The position numbers and the translations under genes are program-made. From Robertkochia marina (lineage in GTDB: Bacteria > Bacteroidota > Bacteroidia > Flavobacteriales > Flavobacteriaceae), in NCBI RefSeq assembly GCF_004799345.1, contig NZ_SSMC01000003.1, positions 1-64,000 of the forward strand: DNA of 64,000 nt. The letters run 5' to 3'. Positions 42,671-51,981 of the stretch are shown piece after piece. The notes under the pieces were generated by a model. It did no database searches. It was not told where the DNA came from and saw only the letters and a program-made list of their open reading frames with translations. Positions within the stretch are counted from its first letter, which is position 1, and every line of letters starts with the position of its first letter.

Positions 42671-43411
42671 ATGAGAACAAAAGATTTTAAACGGGTTTAT
42701 GTTTGGGAGCTCCCTGTGCGCATCTTCCACTGGGTGAATGTCATGTGTATCGTGGTTCTTGGAGCAACGGGGTTTATGATCGCAGATCCACCGCCCATCA
42801 TGTCTGCAGCAGAAGCCAGTGAATCTTTTTGGTTCGGCACCATCAGGGCCATTCATTTTGGTACGGCCTATATATTCTTTTTCAATATGCTCATGCGTAT
42901 CTACTGGTCGTTCGTAGGGAATCGTTTTGCCAGCTGGAAACAGTTTCTTCCTTTTACCAAAAAGGCCTGGCATAACTTTATACACGTGGTCAAGATAGAT
43001 GTACTGCTTCAAAATGAAAAGAAATTTGATCTGACCAATATTTCGGTAGGACACAATAGTGTGGCTGCGTTCTCATACCTGGTGCTTTTCTTCCTGGCCC
43101 TTATCCAGGTATTTACCGGGTTTGGTCTCTATGCCGATAATTCCGGGTGGTGGTTACCTAAGTTATTTGCCTGGGTACCCGATTTCCTGGGAGGCGATTT
43201 TATTACCCGCACCATTCATCATGTAACTACCTGGCTGTTCATCCTCTTTACCCTCGTACATGTATACCTGGTGTTTTACCACGATTGGCTGGAAGGCAGG
43301 GGAGAGGTTTCTTCCATGTTCGGGGGATATAAGTTCGTACGGGATGAAAGGGTGAAGGAAAAAGTAGAGCAAACACAACCTGAAGAAGAATCAACAATAG
43401 AGCAATGTTAA
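42671..43411 (+). CDS. hyaC: Hydrogenase b-type cytochrome subunit
   Basis: The 246-aa integral membrane protein has four hydrophobic helices, near residues 18-38, 58-80, 128-152 and 178-208. Histidines for heme b occur in 'WELPVRIFHWVNVM', 'AIHFGTAYIF', 'TRTIHHVTTWLF' and 'TLVHVYLVF'. It takes electrons from the small subunit and reduces menaquinone. Position directly after the large-subunit gene is standard for group 1 operons. The C-terminus is a charged cytosolic tail. Confidence 0.95.
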   Translation: MRTKDFKRVYVWELPVRIFHWVNVMCIVVLGATGFMIADPPPIMSAAEASESFWFGTIRAIHFGTAYIFFFNMLMRIYWSFVGNRFASWKQFLPFTKKAWHNFIHVVKIDVLLQNEKKFDLTNISVGHNSVAAFSYLVLFFLALIQVFTGFGLYADNSGWWLPKLFAWVPDFLGGDFITRTIHHVTTWLFILFTLVHVYLVFYHDWLEGRGEVSSMFGGYKFVRDERVKEKVEQTQPEEESTIEQC

Positions 43412-43428
43412 ATTAAAATATACACCCT

Positions 43429-43968
43429 ATGGAACCATCTCATCAACAACCAGTGGCTATAAGCAGCGATTCATTTTTTTATGAAAAGGACAAATCGGAT
43501 ACGACCCTCATTTTGGGGGTGGGTAATTACCTGATGGGAGATGAAGGTGTTGGCGTTCAGGTTATTCAGTATATGGCCAGGCAGGAGCTGCCTCCAAAAA
43601 CTGATATCCTGGATGGAGGTACAGGTGGTTTTCTGTTGCTCAATTGTTTTGAGGCTTATAAGAATATCATTTTTATCGACGCCACTATGGATGGGAAACC
43701 TCCGGGAACGGTTCGTTTACAGAAACCCAAATTTGCATCCGATTTTCCCAGCGCCCTGAGTGTTCACGATGTAGGGTTAAAAGATATGATCGAAGCGGTG
43801 TATTTGATGGATCTTCAACCGGAGCTTTATCTGATGACCATCTCTATCTCCGAGATCTACCCGATGAGCACCACCTTAAGCCTGGCTGTAAGGAATGCTA
43901 TTCCCAAGGTTACTAAAATGGCCTTTACCATGGCCAGGACACTGGCTGCCAAGACTGAAGTCTCGTGA
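43429..43968 (+). CDS. hyaD: Hydrogenase maturation endopeptidase
   Basis: The 179-aa HyaD/HupD protein has 'LILGVGNYLMGDEGVGVQVI' with the nickel-sensing Glu, 'DILDGGTGG' with the second ligand Asp, and 'LSVHDVGLKD' with the third ligand His. It cuts the C-terminal extension of the large subunit once nickel is inserted. An N-terminal extension of about 25 residues is longer than usual. The gene overlaps hypF by 4 bp (GTGA), indicating translational coupling. Confidence 0.94.
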   Translation: MEPSHQQPVAISSDSFFYEKDKSDTTLILGVGNYLMGDEGVGVQVIQYMARQELPPKTDILDGGTGGFLLLNCFEAYKNIIFIDATMDGKPPGTVRLQKPKFASDFPSALSVHDVGLKDMIEAVYLMDLQPELYLMTISISEIYPMSTTLSLAVRNAIPKVTKMAFTMARTLAAKTEVS

Positions 43969-46253
43969 AGGTAACACGAAAGATAACGATCTGCGGATTG
44001 GTACAGGGCATTGGGTTCAGACCCTTTGTACACCAGGTGGCAGATCGTTTTCATCTGAAAGGCGAGGTGTGCAACAATGAGAAAGGAGTACAGATACTCG
44101 TTACCGGAGATCAGGCAGTAATCGATGACTTTTACAACGAACTATTGCATTATCCCTATGAGTTGGCCAGGATAAGAAGTTTTAAGATCGAACCACATCC
44201 GCTTCAGAAATTCACAGTCTTTCAAATCGTTCCTTCCCCTGAAGGCAAAACCCTCAATTTGCCTTTTACCCCGGATATGGCTATTTGTAAAAAATGTTCG
44301 GAAGAACTTGAAGATCCTTCAAACAAACGCTTTTCATACCCATTTACTGCCTGTGTGGAATGCGGACAGCGTTGGGCCATAGCAGCGGATTATCCTTTTG
44401 AAAGAGCGCATACCTCCTATCGCGATCATCCCATGTGCGATTCCTGTCAACATGAGTATACCACCCTGAAAGATCGCAGATATCATGCCCAGACGATCAG
44501 CTGCCCTGAATGTGGATTCTATTGCTGGCTGGAAGCTGATAAACAACCCCTGGCAGTTACCGGAGAGGAAGTTTTTAAGGAGGCGGCTGAAAAATTACAA
44601 CAGGGGCAGATCCTTGCCGTAAAGAACAGCTCAGGATTTCTGCTGTGTTGTGATGCTTCAAATGAAACCTCCGTTAATCAATTACGAACCCGTAAACATC
44701 GTCCTTCCAAACCTTTTGCAGTGCTCTTCCCCGATATGGAACAGGTGAAGGAAGTGGTTCACTGTGCTGAGAAGGCAGCACAAGAACTAAAGGGAAGGGT
44801 GAGCCCCATAGTGATCCTTCCTATGAGGAAGAAACCCGAAAGGCAGCTGGCCTTTACTGCCCTTGCTCCTAACCTGGAACACCTTGGGGTCATGATACCC
44901 TATAACGGAATCCTGAAACTATTAGCGGCTGCCTTTGGAGCCCCCCTTGTGGCCACCAGCGGAAATTTACATGCCATGCCTGTTATAGCTGATAATCAGG
45001 AGGCCTTGAGTAAGCTTGCGGAAGTGGCAGACGTATTTTTACTGCATAACCAGTATATCATAAACCCTCAGGATGATACGGTGGTAAAATTCACTCCCAA
45101 ACACCACCGACAGATTGTATTCAGAAGATCACGGGGATTAGCCCCTAATTACTTTGATGCTCCTTATACCACCGAAAAGAAATGGGTGGCTATGGGCGGT
45201 GAATTGAAGTCGGCCATTGCAATGATACCCAATAGCTATTTATACATCAGTCAATATCTCGGAGCTCTTGGAAGCCTGGAAACGTATACCCGATACCACG
45301 CTGTACTTCAAAGGCTGCAAAGCATGTTCAGATTTACTCCTGATATTGTTCTGGCCGATAAACACCCGGCTTATCAAAGCCGTGCTGAAGGGAAAAAGCT
45401 GGCAGGGAAATCAGGTGCAGAATTTCAGTTAATACAGCATCATAAAGCACATTTTGCCGCTGTACTGGCTGAAAACAACCTTTTCGATCAACCTCATGAT
45501 GTACTGGGGGTGGTGTGGGATGGCACCGGATATGGTGACGATGGACAGGTTTGGGGTGGAGAGTTTTTTCGGTATGAAGATCACAGGATCAGCAGGCTGA
45601 GCCATCTTGAATATTTTCCGTGGATCGCAGGTGATAAAATGGCAGTAGAACCTCGTGTAGCTTTGCTGGCCATGACTGATGATCCAGAGGTGTTAAAATA
45701 CCTATCTGAAGAATTCTCACGGGAGGAATGGACAGTCTACCAAAAGTTAAAAGAGAAAAACACCCTTAGAAGCTCTTCAATGGGTCGCGTTTTTGACGCA
45801 GTGGCAGCCTTACTGAAGATATGCCATCACAATAGTTTTGAAGGGCAGGCCGCTATGCAATTGGAAGCACTTGCGGAAAAGGCAGATCCTGAAGAAGCTG
45901 TGGCCTGGAACGATCTGGTGGCTGACGGAGATCTGAATCCGGCTGCGCTTATCAGCCGGGTATTCAATGAATTACAGCAAGGTTATTCGCCTGAGGTATT
46001 GGCCATGAGCTTTTTGAAAACCCTGGGAAGGTTTATCTTTAAGGTAGCTGAAAACTACCATTTCAATCACCTTGCATTTAGTGGAGGTGTATTTCAGAAT
46101 GCCATTCTCACTGATCTGGTTATTGACGAGGCAGGGAATAACTACAAGCTGTATTTTCATAAAGAGTTAAGCCCTAATGATGAGAATACATGCTTTGGGC
46201 AATTGATGTACGCCCTTAACTGTAAACAGGAAGAAGATGAAGTATCTGGATGA
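43965..46253 (+). CDS. hypF: Carbamoyltransferase HypF
   Basis: It starts with GTG at 43965. Domains in order: acylphosphatase ('ICGLVQGIGFRPFVHQVAD', residues 9-27, Arg and Asn of the active site); two zinc fingers ('CKKC...CVECG' and 'CDSCQHEY...CPECG', about 105-190); YrdC-like adenylation domain ('LAVKNSSGFLLCCDA', about 200-380); and the Kae1-like carbamoyltransferase domain ('QHHKAHFAAVLAEN', 'VWDGTGYGDDGQVWGGEF'). HypF makes the thiocarboxamide on HypE from carbamoyl phosphate, the source of the CN ligands. Length 762 aa is normal. It overlaps hypD by 17 bp. Confidence 0.96.
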   Translation: MKVTRKITICGLVQGIGFRPFVHQVADRFHLKGEVCNNEKGVQILVTGDQAVIDDFYNELLHYPYELARIRSFKIEPHPLQKFTVFQIVPSPEGKTLNLPFTPDMAICKKCSEELEDPSNKRFSYPFTACVECGQRWAIAADYPFERAHTSYRDHPMCDSCQHEYTTLKDRRYHAQTISCPECGFYCWLEADKQPLAVTGEEVFKEAAEKLQQGQILAVKNSSGFLLCCDASNETSVNQLRTRKHRPSKPFAVLFPDMEQVKEVVHCAEKAAQELKGRVSPIVILPMRKKPERQLAFTALAPNLEHLGVMIPYNGILKLLAAAFGAPLVATSGNLHAMPVIADNQEALSKLAEVADVFLLHNQYIINPQDDTVVKFTPKHHRQIVFRRSRGLAPNYFDAPYTTEKKWVAMGGELKSAIAMIPNSYLYISQYLGALGSLETYTRYHAVLQRLQSMFRFTPDIVLADKHPAYQSRAEGKKLAGKSGAEFQLIQHHKAHFAAVLAENNLFDQPHDVLGVVWDGTGYGDDGQVWGGEFFRYEDHRISRLSHLEYFPWIAGDKMAVEPRVALLAMTDDPEVLKYLSEEFSREEWTVYQKLKEKNTLRSSSMGRVFDAVAALLKICHHNSFEGQAAMQLEALAEKADPEEAVAWNDLVADGDLNPAALISRVFNELQQGYSPEVLAMSFLKTLGRFIFKVAENYHFNHLAFSGGVFQNAILTDLVIDEAGNNYKLYFHKELSPNDENTCFGQLMYALNCKQEEDEVSG

Positions 46254-47331
46254 ATATCGCGACCGGGATGCCACCAGGGTTTTTCTAAAACAGATCCGGG
46301 AAACGGTAACCCGCCCCTGGAAGATCATGGAGATCTGCGGAGGGCAAACCCATGGATTGGTTAAAAACGGACTATTAGATCTGCTCCCTGATGAGGTGCA
46401 AATGATACATGGCCCCGGTTGTCCGGTCTGTGTGACCCCGAAAAGCCTAATTGATATGGCGGTTCAGCTCATGGAAAAAGGAGTTGTTGTCTGTTCTTTC
46501 GGAGATATGGTTCGGGTACCGGGAACCACTAAAAGTTTATTGCAGGCAAAAGCCGAAGGAGGCGACCTCAGAGTGCTTTATAGTCCTATAGAAGCAGTAA
46601 CCATAGCCCGTGACAACCCTGAAAAAGAAGTGGTTTTTTTCGCTGTAGGCTTTGAAACAACCGCCCCTGCTGACGCCCTTTCTGTATTGCATGCAAAAAA
46701 GGAGGGACTTACCAACTATTCGATACTGGTTTCTCATGTGCTGGTGCCTCCGGCCATGGAGGCTATCCTGGCCGATGAGCATGCTGTCATTGATGCTTTT
46801 CTGGGAGCAGGGCATGTATGTGCCATCATGGGTACGACCGCTTATGAGCCATTAGCCCGAAAATATCAAATTCCTATTGTGGTTACCGGATTTGAACCTC
46901 TGGACCTGGTTGATGGCATCTACAGGGCAGTAAAACAGTTGGAAGCAGGCAAGTATAAGGTGGAGAATCAATATTCAAGGGTGGTTCGCAAGGAAGGGAA
47001 CCTCGAAGCCAGAAAGGTGATCGAAACTGTGTTTGAGGTCGCTACCCGTGAATGGAGAGGTATTGGCCCCATTCCCGATAGTGGGTATAGGCTTCGGGAT
47101 GCCTTTGTCGATTTTGATGCAGAACTTAAATTCGGAGTGTGTTCTGATACGGCTGAAAACACATCCGGATGTATTGCAGGCGAGATCCTGAAAGGGTTAA
47201 AAAAACCACATCAATGTCCGTATTTCGCAAAAGAGTGCACCCCTGCGAAGCCCCTGGGGGCCCCTATGGTATCGTCTGAAGGGGCTTGTGCAGCCTATTA
47301 TCATTTTTCCGATCACCTGATTAAAACCTGA
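46237..47331 (+). CDS. hypD: Hydrogenase Fe-cofactor assembly protein HypD
   Basis: The 364-aa protein has C34 in 'MEICGGQTHGL' and C62/C65 in 'HGPGCPVCVTP', the conserved redox and iron-binding motifs. 'FFAVGFETTAPA' follows. The C-terminal 4Fe-4S cysteines lie in 'CSDTAENTSGC', 'HQCPYFAKEC' and 'SSEGACAAYYH'. HypD with HypC is the scaffold on which the Fe(CN)2CO unit is built. Overlaps hypF and is followed 6 bp later by hypE. Confidence 0.96.
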   Translation: MKYLDEYRDRDATRVFLKQIRETVTRPWKIMEICGGQTHGLVKNGLLDLLPDEVQMIHGPGCPVCVTPKSLIDMAVQLMEKGVVVCSFGDMVRVPGTTKSLLQAKAEGGDLRVLYSPIEAVTIARDNPEKEVVFFAVGFETTAPADALSVLHAKKEGLTNYSILVSHVLVPPAMEAILADEHAVIDAFLGAGHVCAIMGTTAYEPLARKYQIPIVVTGFEPLDLVDGIYRAVKQLEAGKYKVENQYSRVVRKEGNLEARKVIETVFEVATREWRGIGPIPDSGYRLRDAFVDFDAELKFGVCSDTAENTSGCIAGEILKGLKKPHQCPYFAKECTPAKPLGAPMVSSEGACAAYYHFSDHLIKT

Positions 47332-47337
47332 ATTGAA

Positions 47338-48348
47338 ATGGATAAAAAAAAGATCGAGCTGGGACATGGCAGTGGAGGCCTTCTTACCAGAGAGCTGCTG
47401 GATGAATTGATATTCTCTACCTTTCGTAATCCGTATATTGATCAAAAGCATGACGGGGCGGTACTTCCTCTAACAGGGGAGGTGGTCATCTCAACAGATA
47501 GTTTTGTGGTGTCTCCCATATTCTTTAAAGGAGGGGATATTGGAGAGTTAGCGGTAAATGGCTCTGTCAATGATGTGGCTATGTGCGGGGGCATACCCAA
47601 GTATCTTTCTCTTGCTTTTATTATTGAAGAGGGATTGCCGGTGGAAGATCTGAAAAAGATCTTACAAAGTATCAGCATAGCGGCTAAGCGTAGCGGTGTT
47701 GAGGTGGTTACCGGCGATACAAAGGTGGTGGAAAAAGGCAAGGGTGACCGAATCTTTATTAATACCACTGCTGTCGGAATGAAGCATCCGGGGGCTGATA
47801 TTACCATGTCGAGAATTCTGCCCGGCGACCAGATCATTGTAAACAACAGTTTGGCGCAACACGGTATGGCGATTATGTCTGAACGGGAAGGGCTTGCTTT
47901 TGAATCAGCTATTTCCAGTGATACCACCAATCTTAATTATGTAGTCTCTGATATTCTGGATCGTTTTGGAACACAAATACATTTGTTAAGGGATGCAACC
48001 CGTGGTGGTGTGGCCGGAGTGCTTAGCGAGATCGCTGTAGACACATCCCTGGGAGTATTTCTGAAAGAAGAAGCGATTCCTCTTCAAAAGCAGGTGGCAG
48101 CTGCCTGCGATCTTCTGGGGCTTGACCCCTTGTATGTAGCCAACGAAGGGGTGTTCCTTGTGGTTGCTCACCAAGACATTGCCCATGATCTGCTGGAAGC
48201 GTTAAAAGTACAGGATCCGGAAGCATCGCCTGCCATTATCGGAGAGATTACTACAGCTCATCCTGAAATGGTTGTTTTGGAAAGTAAAATAGGAGGCCGA
48301 AGAGTGGTAACTCCTTTGATAGGAGAACAACTGCCGAGGATCTGTTAA
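47338..48348 (+). CDS. hypE: Hydrogenase maturation dehydratase HypE
   Basis: The 336-aa PurM-like ATP-binding protein starts 'IELGHGSGGLLTRELLDELIF' and ends 'LPRIC', where the last Cys carries the thiocarboxamide that is dehydrated to thiocyanate. ATP-site motifs include 'STDSFVVSPIFFKGGDIGELAVNGSVNDVAMCGG' and 'LRDATRGGVAGVLSE'. It supplies CN to the HypC-HypD scaffold. It is the last gene of the rightward operon. Its stop overlaps the stop of the converging permease gene by 4 bp. Confidence 0.96.
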   Translation: MDKKKIELGHGSGGLLTRELLDELIFSTFRNPYIDQKHDGAVLPLTGEVVISTDSFVVSPIFFKGGDIGELAVNGSVNDVAMCGGIPKYLSLAFIIEEGLPVEDLKKILQSISIAAKRSGVEVVTGDTKVVEKGKGDRIFINTTAVGMKHPGADITMSRILPGDQIIVNNSLAQHGMAIMSEREGLAFESAISSDTTNLNYVVSDILDRFGTQIHLLRDATRGGVAGVLSEIAVDTSLGVFLKEEAIPLQKQVAAACDLLGLDPLYVANEGVFLVVAHQDIAHDLLEALKVQDPEASPAIIGEITTAHPEMVVLESKIGGRRVVTPLIGEQLPRIC

Positions 48349-48974
48349 TTGATCAAGATCCAGTAAATCCCGATCGCAATGGCTGCTATTCCCGAGATAA
48401 TCCGCAGTGATTTCATAAAGTTTTTCTTGTTGGCAGAGGAAGGAAAAGAACTGATTTTTCCTAATGCAAAGGTGAAAATGACCATGGCAGCCACAGTTCC
48501 AATGGCAAACCCAATGATGTAAAAAACAGACTCAGACCTGGACTCAAACCCCAGGACAGGGAGAAAAAGAATAAAATGGGCAACCCCGGCCAACCCGTGA
48601 AGGGAGCCGATAGAGAAAGAGGCCAGGTGATCTTTATTACCATGAGTATGGGGCCTGTGAGCAACAGTTCCGGCGTTCGGCGCAAAGGCCTTGATAAGAG
48701 CCCAAATTCCGATTCCGATCAATACGAACCCTACAAGGGCCTCACTGTAAGAAGAGATCACTTCAAGAGGAGGAAAGTCCTGCAGCAGGGTAAATAATAC
48801 CCCGACCAACAACATACCTGCCAGGTGCCCCAGTCCCCAGAATAACCCTATTTGCCAGCTTTTTGCCGAACCTCCTACGGCCAATGGGGCCACTGCGGCC
48901 AGATGATCCGGCCCGGAGAATACATGGGCGGCTGCGGCAAGGCATCCGGTAATGATGGCATAACTAATATTCAT
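48345..48974 (-). CDS. Probable nickel permease (UreH/HupE/NicO-like)
   Basis: The start is taken at ATG 48974 ('MNISYAIITGCLAAAAHVFSGPDHLAAV'); the longer frame adds a non-hydrophobic stretch overlapping the next gene. The 209-aa protein has about six membrane helices. The first helix has H17-x5-D23-H24, like the metal-selectivity motif H-x4/5-D-H of nickel and cobalt transporters. A cytosolic loop is His-rich ('AHRPHTHGNKDH'), and a second motif 'GSLHGLAGVAHF' lies in a later helix. Position at the end of the hydrogenase cluster supports nickel supply. Substrate is inferred. Confidence 0.72.
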   Translation of the reverse strand: MNISYAIITGCLAAAAHVFSGPDHLAAVAPLAVGGSAKSWQIGLFWGLGHLAGMLLVGVLFTLLQDFPPLEVISSYSEALVGFVLIGIGIWALIKAFAPNAGTVAHRPHTHGNKDHLASFSIGSLHGLAGVAHFILFLPVLGFESRSESVFYIIGFAIGTVAAMVIFTFALGKISSFPSSANKKNFMKSLRIISGIAAIAIGIYWILIN

Positions 48975-49056
48975 GACTGAAATTCGATGAACCCTGTTAA
49001 AACTACAAAATTTATGCCCTTCATTTCCTGATATTTGACAGCTTATCCGCCCGGTA

Positions 49057-49998
49057 TCAGATCGAGATCTGTTTTTCGGGATCGAAGGATTCAAACCAGG
49101 AAAAATGTTTATCGATCACCTGTTGCTTTTGAGATTCTACATATTCCAGGTAAGCTTTACTGGCGGGAGTTAATTCCTTATCTGAAAGCCACACCAATTG
49201 CCAGTAGGTAGTTATGGGTAGTCCTTTGATAGGAATGATCTGGAGATCACCTTTTTTAAGGTCATTTCGTATGCCTATCAGAGGCATGATAGAAATACCC
49301 AACCCTGCAATCACCGCTTGTTTTACGGCCTCATTAGAAGTAAGGGCGATCTGTTTATGCGAATCTACCTCATGCAGTCGAAGGTAATCCTCCATGGCCC
49401 CCCGTGTAGCTGATCCCTTTTCACGAAAAATAAGGGAGGTGTCTTCCAGATCTTTGGGTTTGCGAATCTGATATTCTTTTCCTGAGGCACCCACCAGGCA
49501 TAGGGTGTTTTTCATGAGCTGAATGGTGTTTACCTTAAGCTTTTCGGGAATAACCGATACCATAGCAAAATCAACCTCATTATTGTTCAGAGCTCTTATC
49601 ACCTTTTGCTTATTGGTAACGTCCATGGTCAGGTCAAGTCCGGGATGCCGATTCATGAACTCGGAGAGAAAATACGGCATCACATATTTAGCTGTAGAGG
49701 CTATGGAAATTTTCAGCTCACCTGCCAAATACCCCTTATAGGCCATGGTCTGGTGCTTCATCTGCTCCATTTCCCTGACGATACTCCTGGCGTGTTTTTC
49801 CACCTCTCTTCCAAAAGGGGTTATATATAATTTGCGTCCGATGACCTCGGTAAGAGGTACATCGAATTGATCCTGCATGTTTCTAAGTTGTATGGATACA
49901 GCAGGTTGGGTGAGAAATAACTCTTCTGCTGCCCGGGTGATACTTCCCAGTTCGGCGACCTTCAAAAAGATCTTCATTTGATGCAAAGTGAAATCCAT
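49057..49998 (-). CDS. LysR-family transcriptional regulator
   Basis: The 313-aa protein has a winged helix-turn-helix at residues 1-60 ('MKIFLKVAELGSITRAAEELFLTQPAVSIQLRNMQ') and a periplasmic-binding-like effector domain (about 90-295: 'GELKISIASTAKYVMPYFLSEFMNRHPGLDL'). The sequence is closest in style to the CbbR/RbcR branch, which senses metabolic state. It lies beside the hydrogenase cluster, so it may control it, but the target is not shown. It reads the same way as the permease gene. Confidence 0.88.
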   Translation of the reverse strand: MDFTLHQMKIFLKVAELGSITRAAEELFLTQPAVSIQLRNMQDQFDVPLTEVIGRKLYITPFGREVEKHARSIVREMEQMKHQTMAYKGYLAGELKISIASTAKYVMPYFLSEFMNRHPGLDLTMDVTNKQKVIRALNNNEVDFAMVSVIPEKLKVNTIQLMKNTLCLVGASGKEYQIRKPKDLEDTSLIFREKGSATRGAMEDYLRLHEVDSHKQIALTSNEAVKQAVIAGLGISIMPLIGIRNDLKKGDLQIIPIKGLPITTYWQLVWLSDKELTPASKAYLEYVESQKQQVIDKHFSWFESFDPEKQISI

Positions 49999-50230
49999 AA
50001 TTTTTTATTTATGTAAAGAGTAATAAATATAAATAAAATATTATGAAAATTACCTAGCATATTTGCCCACTCCAATGCCATCCTATTGGTGATCGGGAAT
50101 GAACAACATGAGGTGGAGAGACGGCTAAAGCGATAAATGAAGCCGACCTGACCACGTGAAAACAGGTATCCCGGGTTTCGGAAATCTTCTTCTTCTTTTT
50201 TCTTTATTTATATCGGAGCCCGGGTTTATT

Positions 50231-50827
50231 TTAATCAGAAGACATTTCTGAACGCATATTATCCTTTAGATCATCAAGTTTGTCAAGGATCTTTTTCTTG
50301 CCCTTTTTCAATTTAACCCCCAGGAAAATTAATGCGACCCCAGCCAAAAGAAAACCTATTCCCATTACCCAAACCAGAAAGGAAACCGCAAGGTAGGGTG
50401 TGGCTGCTATGGCCAGTCCGAGTAGAAGGGTAAGAAAACCATTAAAGATCACCCAGCCTTCTCCTTCCATTTCTTTGCGCAATCTTAGACCCATCAGGAT
50501 GCGGTTGATACCGATAAAGATGAACCAGAAAGCTACGGCCAGTCCGATAAAAGTCATAGGGATTTCCGGGGATACGAAGAGAACCGCTCCAACGATTAGT
50601 CCCAGTACACCCTCCAGAAGAAACCGCCATTTATGTTCCCTTTCTTTCCATTCGCGAATGGCTGTGATCAGGGTAATAATACCGTCCAGAGCGATCATGA
50701 TGGCGAACCACATGACGATACTGGCAGCCGTAGCGGTTGGATTGCTAAACATTAATAATGCAAGGATGATCAGAATAATACCTTTAAAGATGAGGGCCTT
50801 CCAGCTGTTTGCAAGAGATTTTAACAT
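50231..50827 (-). CDS. HdeD-like membrane protein (DUF308)
   Basis: The 198-aa protein has six hydrophobic helices with the DUF308 repeats ('GIILIILALLMFSNPTATAA', 'LIVGAVLFVSPE', 'LTLLLGLAIAATPYLAVSFLVW'). HdeD is linked to acid-stress resistance in E. coli, but in other bacteria the role is unknown. The C-terminal tail is charged ('KKGKKKILDKLDDLKDNM'). Inner membrane; single gene. The gap 49999-50230 shows nothing recognisable. Confidence 0.85.
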   Translation of the reverse strand: MLKSLANSWKALIFKGIILIILALLMFSNPTATAASIVMWFAIMIALDGIITLITAIREWKEREHKWRFLLEGVLGLIVGAVLFVSPEIPMTFIGLAVAFWFIFIGINRILMGLRLRKEMEGEGWVIFNGFLTLLLGLAIAATPYLAVSFLVWVMGIGFLLAGVALIFLGVKLKKGKKKILDKLDDLKDNMRSEMSSD

Positions 50828-50890
50828 AGTGAATGAATTTTTGGTTTTGTCTTATTTAGTTGATTGCCGATGAGGCCTGTTTCAGTTTTA

Positions 50891-51970
50891 TTAATCAAGT
50901 TCCCATCCAAAAGTAGCCTGGAAAATATAATCTTCTCTGGCGGCCGTTTCTACCGGTTGTGAGTCAAAGTTCAGGGTGTAACCAAGGGTGATAAAAAAAT
51001 CTTTTGGCAGATCGTACTTGAGATCTGTCTTAAAGTCTGCCCGTATCCTGTTTGATTCGGTTAAACTTGGATAAGCAAAAAGACTGGCGTACACCTTAAA
51101 ATCACCAAGGTCAAAAGCGTTAAACTGACTCCCTAAAACGGCCTCCAAACTGTTCCGATTCGTGTTTTCTGCATCGCTGAAATTTTCATTGTTCCAACCG
51201 ATCCCTCCAACACATGCCAAATAGATCCTGTTAGAATGTATCAGGTATTTTCCTATGTAACCTTTCAGGGCAGTTCTCAGATCAAGTTGTTGCTCTTCAT
51301 TGGCCAGAAAATCTGCGTTCAACCCGACGAACCAATCCTTTTTCAGAAAGTACATGGCGCCGATGTCGGCATCAGTCCGAGCTGTCGATTCTACACCTTC
51401 CTGGGTATTACTAATTGTATTGATCGAAGCACTGGCGGCCCAAATTCGCGCACTATACGCTAAGCGGCCCTTAATGCTGAATTGTTGCAAATTGTTGCTT
51501 TTAGTAAAATTAAACCCAACTGATATGGAGGCATCAAACCTGGAAATTACCTGCGATTCTATGGGATGTAAATACACGATCTTTTCAAGATCAATGGTAT
51601 GTGTGCCTTCAAAGGTATACAGGGTTACTACAGAGCTGTCTCTTTCTCTTGTTCGCATGGTGCCATTGTATCTGCCTCCGTCCTCGAGGGTAAGCAGGTA
51701 ATATTGGGTAGACCGGATCACCGCCACATCCAGCCAGGTGATCTCAAAATCTTTTTTACCATAATCGGTTTCAACCTTTAAAACGCCGTTCACTAAGCTC
51801 TTGATCTCTCCTATGATCCTGTCCTGATTTTTTAAAAAGATGGTGTCGTTTTGGGTTTGACTATATCCCTGGATAAAGCATATCAGAAAGGTTAAAACCC
51901 ATAGAAAACCTGACAGCCCACGATGCGGGATGTATGTTTTATGATGTGATCTGTTATTCTGCCGATGCAT
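50891..51970 (-). CDS. DUF481-family outer-membrane protein
   Basis: The ATG at 51970 is preferred over a TTG at 51985. After a long signal segment ('LSGFLWVLTFLICFIQGYSQ') come strands of a small barrel. The N-terminal part ('DTIFLKNQDRIIGEIKSLVNGVLKVETDYGKKDFEI') looks like a short beta-rich module. The C-terminal part with 'DASISVGFNFTKSNNLQQFSIKGRLAYS' is the DUF481 barrel pattern, ending in an aromatic residue region 'IFQATFGWELD'. Function unknown. The start lies 11 bp after the end of the upstream lipoprotein gene, probably one operon. Confidence 0.8.
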   Translation of the reverse strand: MHRQNNRSHHKTYIPHRGLSGFLWVLTFLICFIQGYSQTQNDTIFLKNQDRIIGEIKSLVNGVLKVETDYGKKDFEITWLDVAVIRSTQYYLLTLEDGGRYNGTMRTRERDSSVVTLYTFEGTHTIDLEKIVYLHPIESQVISRFDASISVGFNFTKSNNLQQFSIKGRLAYSARIWAASASINTISNTQEGVESTARTDADIGAMYFLKKDWFVGLNADFLANEEQQLDLRTALKGYIGKYLIHSNRIYLACVGGIGWNNENFSDAENTNRNSLEAVLGSQFNAFDLGDFKVYASLFAYPSLTESNRIRADFKTDLKYDLPKDFFITLGYTLNFDSQPVETAAREDYIFQATFGWELD

Positions 51971-51981
51971 ATCATCGGTTA

